NCBI RefSeq assembly: GCF_006494425.1
Contig: NZ_VHIV01000002.1
Coordinates: 930,001-994,000 of the forward strand
Length of the DNA stretch: 64,000 bases
From: Bacillus dicomae
GTDB lineage: Bacteria > Bacillota > Bacilli > Bacillales > Bacillaceae_G
Direction of reading: 5' to 3'
Positions 61,620 to 64,000 of the stretch are shown piece by piece. The notes under the pieces are model-generated. The model had not been told where the DNA came from. It saw only the letters and a list, made by a program, of their open reading frames with translations, and did no database searches. The position numbers were made by a program, and so were the translations under genes. Positions within the stretch are counted from its first letter, which is position 1, and every line of letters begins with the position of its first letter.

Positions 61620-63011
61620 ATGCATTTACATTTTACTCCGCGTCAAATTGTGGAAAAATTAGATCAATACATTATCGGTCAAAAAGATGCGAAGAAAGCG
61701 GTTGCTGTAGCTTTAAGAAATCGATACCGCCGAAGTAAATTAGCTGAAAATCTACGTGATGAAATTGCACCTAAAAATATTTTAATGATTGGACCGACAG
61801 GTGTTGGTAAAACAGAGGTAGCACGACGAATGGCGAAACTCGTTGGAGCACCTTTTATTAAGGTTGAAGCTACCAAATTTACAGAAGTTGGATATGTAGG
61901 TAGAGATGTAGAATCGATGGTACGTGACCTTGTGGAAACGTCAGTTCGTATCGTGAAAGAAGAAATGGTAGTTAAAGTACAAGACAAAGCAGAAGAACAA
62001 GCGAACCAACGTCTTGTTGAAATTTTAGTGCCGAGTCCGGAGAAGCAATCTGGATTTAAAAACCCATTAGAAATGTTATTTGGCGGTGCTCAAAATTCAA
62101 ATCAAACAACTGATTCACAGGAAGATGTTGAAATTGAAAAGAAACGCCAAGATGTGGAAAGAAAGCTTGCTGCGGGACTTCTTGAAGATGAAATTGTATC
62201 GATTGAAGTGACTGAGCAACAGTCTTCCATGTTCGATATGTTACAAGGAACTGGCATGGAACAAATGGGAATGAATTTCCAAGATGCATTAGGAAGTTTT
62301 ATGCCGAAAAAAACAAAAAAACGTAAACTTTCTGTAAAAGAAGCAAGAAAAGTCTTGACAAATGAGGAAGCACAGCGCTTAATTGATATGGATGAAGTTA
62401 CACAAGAGGCTGTTTATCGTGCTGAACAGCTCGGGATTATTTTTATCGATGAAATTGACAAAATTGCTGGTAAGCAGTCGAATAGCGTAGATGTATCACG
62501 TGAAGGTGTGCAACGTGACATTTTACCAATTGTAGAAGGATCGAATGTTGCGACAAAATACGGATCAGTAAAAACGGATTATATTTTATTCGTTGCAGCT
62601 GGAGCATTTCATATGTCTAAACCGTCGGATTTAATTCCGGAATTGCAAGGGAGATTTCCGATTCGAGTAGAATTAACAAAATTATCGACGGATGATTTTG
62701 TTAAAATATTAATCGAGCCTGACAATGCGTTAATTAAACAATATATGGCTTTATTAGCGACTGAAGGTATAGAAATTGAATTTTCAGACGAAGCTATTCG
62801 TAAGATTGCTGAGATTGCTTATCAAGTTAATCAGGATACAGATAATATTGGAGCAAGAAGACTTCATACGATTATGGAGAAGCTCCTTGAAGATTTATCG
62901 TTTGAAGCATCTGAAATTACGTTAGAGAAAATAACGATAACACCTCAATACGTTGAGGAGAAATTAGCAACGATTGCTAAAAATAAAGATGTGAGCCAGT
63001 TTATTTTGTAA
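61620..63011 (+). CDS. hslU: HslU/ClpY ATPase subunit
   Basis: This 463-residue AAA+ unfoldase feeds substrates to HslV (CodX in B. subtilis). It begins with [16 protein letters not shown], has Walker [13 protein letters not shown] near residue 58-69, the intermediate domain from about 110 to 240, Walker [12 protein letters not shown] near residue 275-285 and a C-terminal tail ending in SQFIL that docks on HslV. I chose ATG 61620 because AAGGGAGG precedes it. Confidence 0.97.
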   Translation: MHLHFTPRQIVEKLDQYIIGQKDAKKAVAVALRNRYRRSKLAENLRDEIAPKNILMIGPTGVGKTEVARRMAKLVGAPFIKVEATKFTEVGYVGRDVESMVRDLVETSVRIVKEEMVVKVQDKAEEQANQRLVEILVPSPEKQSGFKNPLEMLFGGAQNSNQTTDSQEDVEIEKKRQDVERKLAAGLLEDEIVSIEVTEQQSSMFDMLQGTGMEQMGMNFQDALGSFMPKKTKKRKLSVKEARKVLTNEEAQRLIDMDEVTQEAVYRAEQLGIIFIDEIDKIAGKQSNSVDVSREGVQRDILPIVEGSNVATKYGSVKTDYILFVAAGAFHMSKPSDLIPELQGRFPIRVELTKLSTDDFVKILIEPDNALIKQYMALLATEGIEIEFSDEAIRKIAEIAYQVNQDTDNIGARRLHTIMEKLLEDLSFEASEITLEKITITPQYVEEKLATIAKNKDVSQFIL

Positions 63012-63088
63012 TTGTGTCATCAGGTGACTCGCCCTAGTTTCCAAGTGATGAAAAAATATGTGAGTAACATGTAGGAGGAACTTTTGAA

Positions 63089-63868
63089 ATGGAATTATTA
63101 GCAAAAACAAGAAAATTAAATGCGTTATTACAGAGCGCAGCAGGAAAACCTGTAAACTTTAGAGAAATGTCTGACACAATGTGTGAAGTAATCGAAGCGA
63201 ATGTGTTCGTAGTAAGCCGTCGTGGTAAATTACTAGGTTATGCAATTCACCAACAAATTGAGAATGAGCGTATGAAACAAATGCTTGCAGAGCGTCAATT
63301 CCCAGAAGAGTATACACAAAGCTTATTCAACATTACAGAAACATCTTCAAACTTAGATGTAAATAGTGCTTACACAGCATTCCCAGTAGAAAATAGAGAA
63401 TTATTCGGTCAAGGTTTAACTACAATCGTACCAATCGTTGGTGGCGGTGAGCGTCTAGGCACATTAGTGTTAGCTCGTCTTGGTCAAGAGTTCTTAGATG
63501 ATGATTTAATCCTTGCTGAATACAGTTCAACTGTAGTAGGTATGGAAATTTTACGTGAAAAAGCAGAAGAAATCGAAGAGGAAGCACGTAGTAAAGCTGT
63601 TGTTCAAATGGCGATTAGCTCATTATCTTACAGTGAGTTAGAAGCAATCGAGCATATCTTCGAAGAATTAAATGGAACAGAAGGATTACTTGTTGCAAGT
63701 AAAATTGCTGATCGCGTAGGAATTACTCGTTCTGTAATCGTAAATGCATTACGTAAATTAGAAAGTGCTGGTGTTATTGAGTCTCGCTCTTTAGGTATGA
63801 AAGGAACATACATTAAAGTGCTAAACGACAAGTTTCTACAGGAACTTGCTAAATTAAAAACAAACTAA
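63089..63868 (+). CDS. codY: GTP- and branched-chain-amino-acid-sensing regulator CodY
   Basis: This 259-residue global regulator represses stationary-phase, virulence and nitrogen genes when GTP and isoleucine/valine are plentiful. The N-terminal GAF domain (about 1-155) binds the amino acids. The C-terminal winged helix (about 200-250) has [22 protein letters not shown], split by its turn. GTAGGAGGA precedes the ATG. It follows xerC-hslV-hslU, the cod operon arrangement. Confidence 0.98.
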
Positions 63869-63873
63869 TTTAT

Positions 63874-63906
63874 AAAACTCTCCTCATTTTTTGAGGAGAG
63901 TTTTTG
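63874..63906 (+). terminator. Intrinsic terminator after codY
   Basis: AAAACTCTCCTCA pairs perfectly with TGAGGAGAGTTTT around a 5-base loop, followed by T residues. The remaining bases to the window end hold no gene that I can see. Confidence 0.93.
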
Positions 63907-64000
63907 TGTATAACAGATTGATGTTGTTTGTAAATAACTCTATCATCGTGTTTTTTTGAAAAGCTATGAATTGAATTTCAATTTTTTGCTTAAAAGAAAT

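Noticed and set aside
63012-63088. TCATCA/TGATGA repeat arms between hslU and codY
   Set aside because: The 6-bp arms are short and widely spaced; no terminator, promoter or known CodY box can be supported.

Overview
This is a low-GC Gram-positive chromosome segment and almost certainly comes from the Bacillus cereus group (cereus/anthracis/thuringiensis). The gene order follows the B. subtilis pyr-to-codY backbone, and the proteins look like B. cereus-group versions (for example a 26-residue SpoVM, RemA, CodY and a 657-residue PASTA kinase). AGGAGG-type ribosome-binding sites, GTG/TTG starts and strong GC-stem plus U-tract terminators fit Bacillus. No prophage, insertion sequence, CRISPR array, rRNA or tRNA gene was found.

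Layout. (1) 1-7053: distal half of the pyrimidine biosynthesis operon, carA(partial)-carB-pyrK-pyrD-pyrF-pyrE, with coupled or overlapping genes and a strong terminator. (2) 7056-12191: a lineage-specific islet holding a HAD hydrolase, a small YbeF-like membrane protein, a roughly 12-helix transporter, two tandem paralogous small membrane proteins, a DinB-fold protein and an M24 peptidase. This is the only stretch with poorly understood genes. (3) 12519-17058: divergent rqcH (ribosome rescue) and a P-type Ca2+-ATPase-like pump. (4) 17158-29603: yicC-remA-gmk-rpoZ, then coaBC-priA-def-fmt-rsmB-rlmN-prpC-prkC. This joins nucleotide and CoA metabolism, replication restart, translation initiation, rRNA modification and the Ser/Thr phosphatase-kinase pair. 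(5) 29859-32576: rsgA-rpe-thiN, the tiny sporulation gene spoVM, and convergent rpmB. (6) 32953-37353: asp23-family gene, fakA and recG. (7) 37443-41823: FapR-controlled lipid operon fapR-plsX-fabD-fabG-acpP, then rnc. (8) 41969-48370: smc-ftsY and ylxM-ffh (chromosome condensation and SRP targeting). (9) 48472-53238: rpsP-khpA-rimM-trmD-rplS-lepB-rbgA-rnhB (ribosome assembly, secretion, RNase HII). (10) 53432-63868: sucCD, dprA-topA-trmFO-xerC-hslV-hslU-codY, ending with a terminator; the last ~95 bases hold no gene.

Most of the window is conserved housekeeping sequence, and I found no convincing undescribed multi-gene system. The parts most worth a second look are the tandem small-membrane-protein pair at 9730-10479 with a possible upstream short ORF, a duplicated 24-bp operator-like repeat before the asp23/fakA genes, the HslV N-terminus (Gly instead of the Ser reported for B. 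subtilis), a Glu in place of Asp in the RqcH Asp-Arg motif, several unassigned dyads, and absences relative to B. subtilis (sdaAA/AB, ylqD, ylqG/H). Comparisons with B. subtilis are from memory, not from an alignment.
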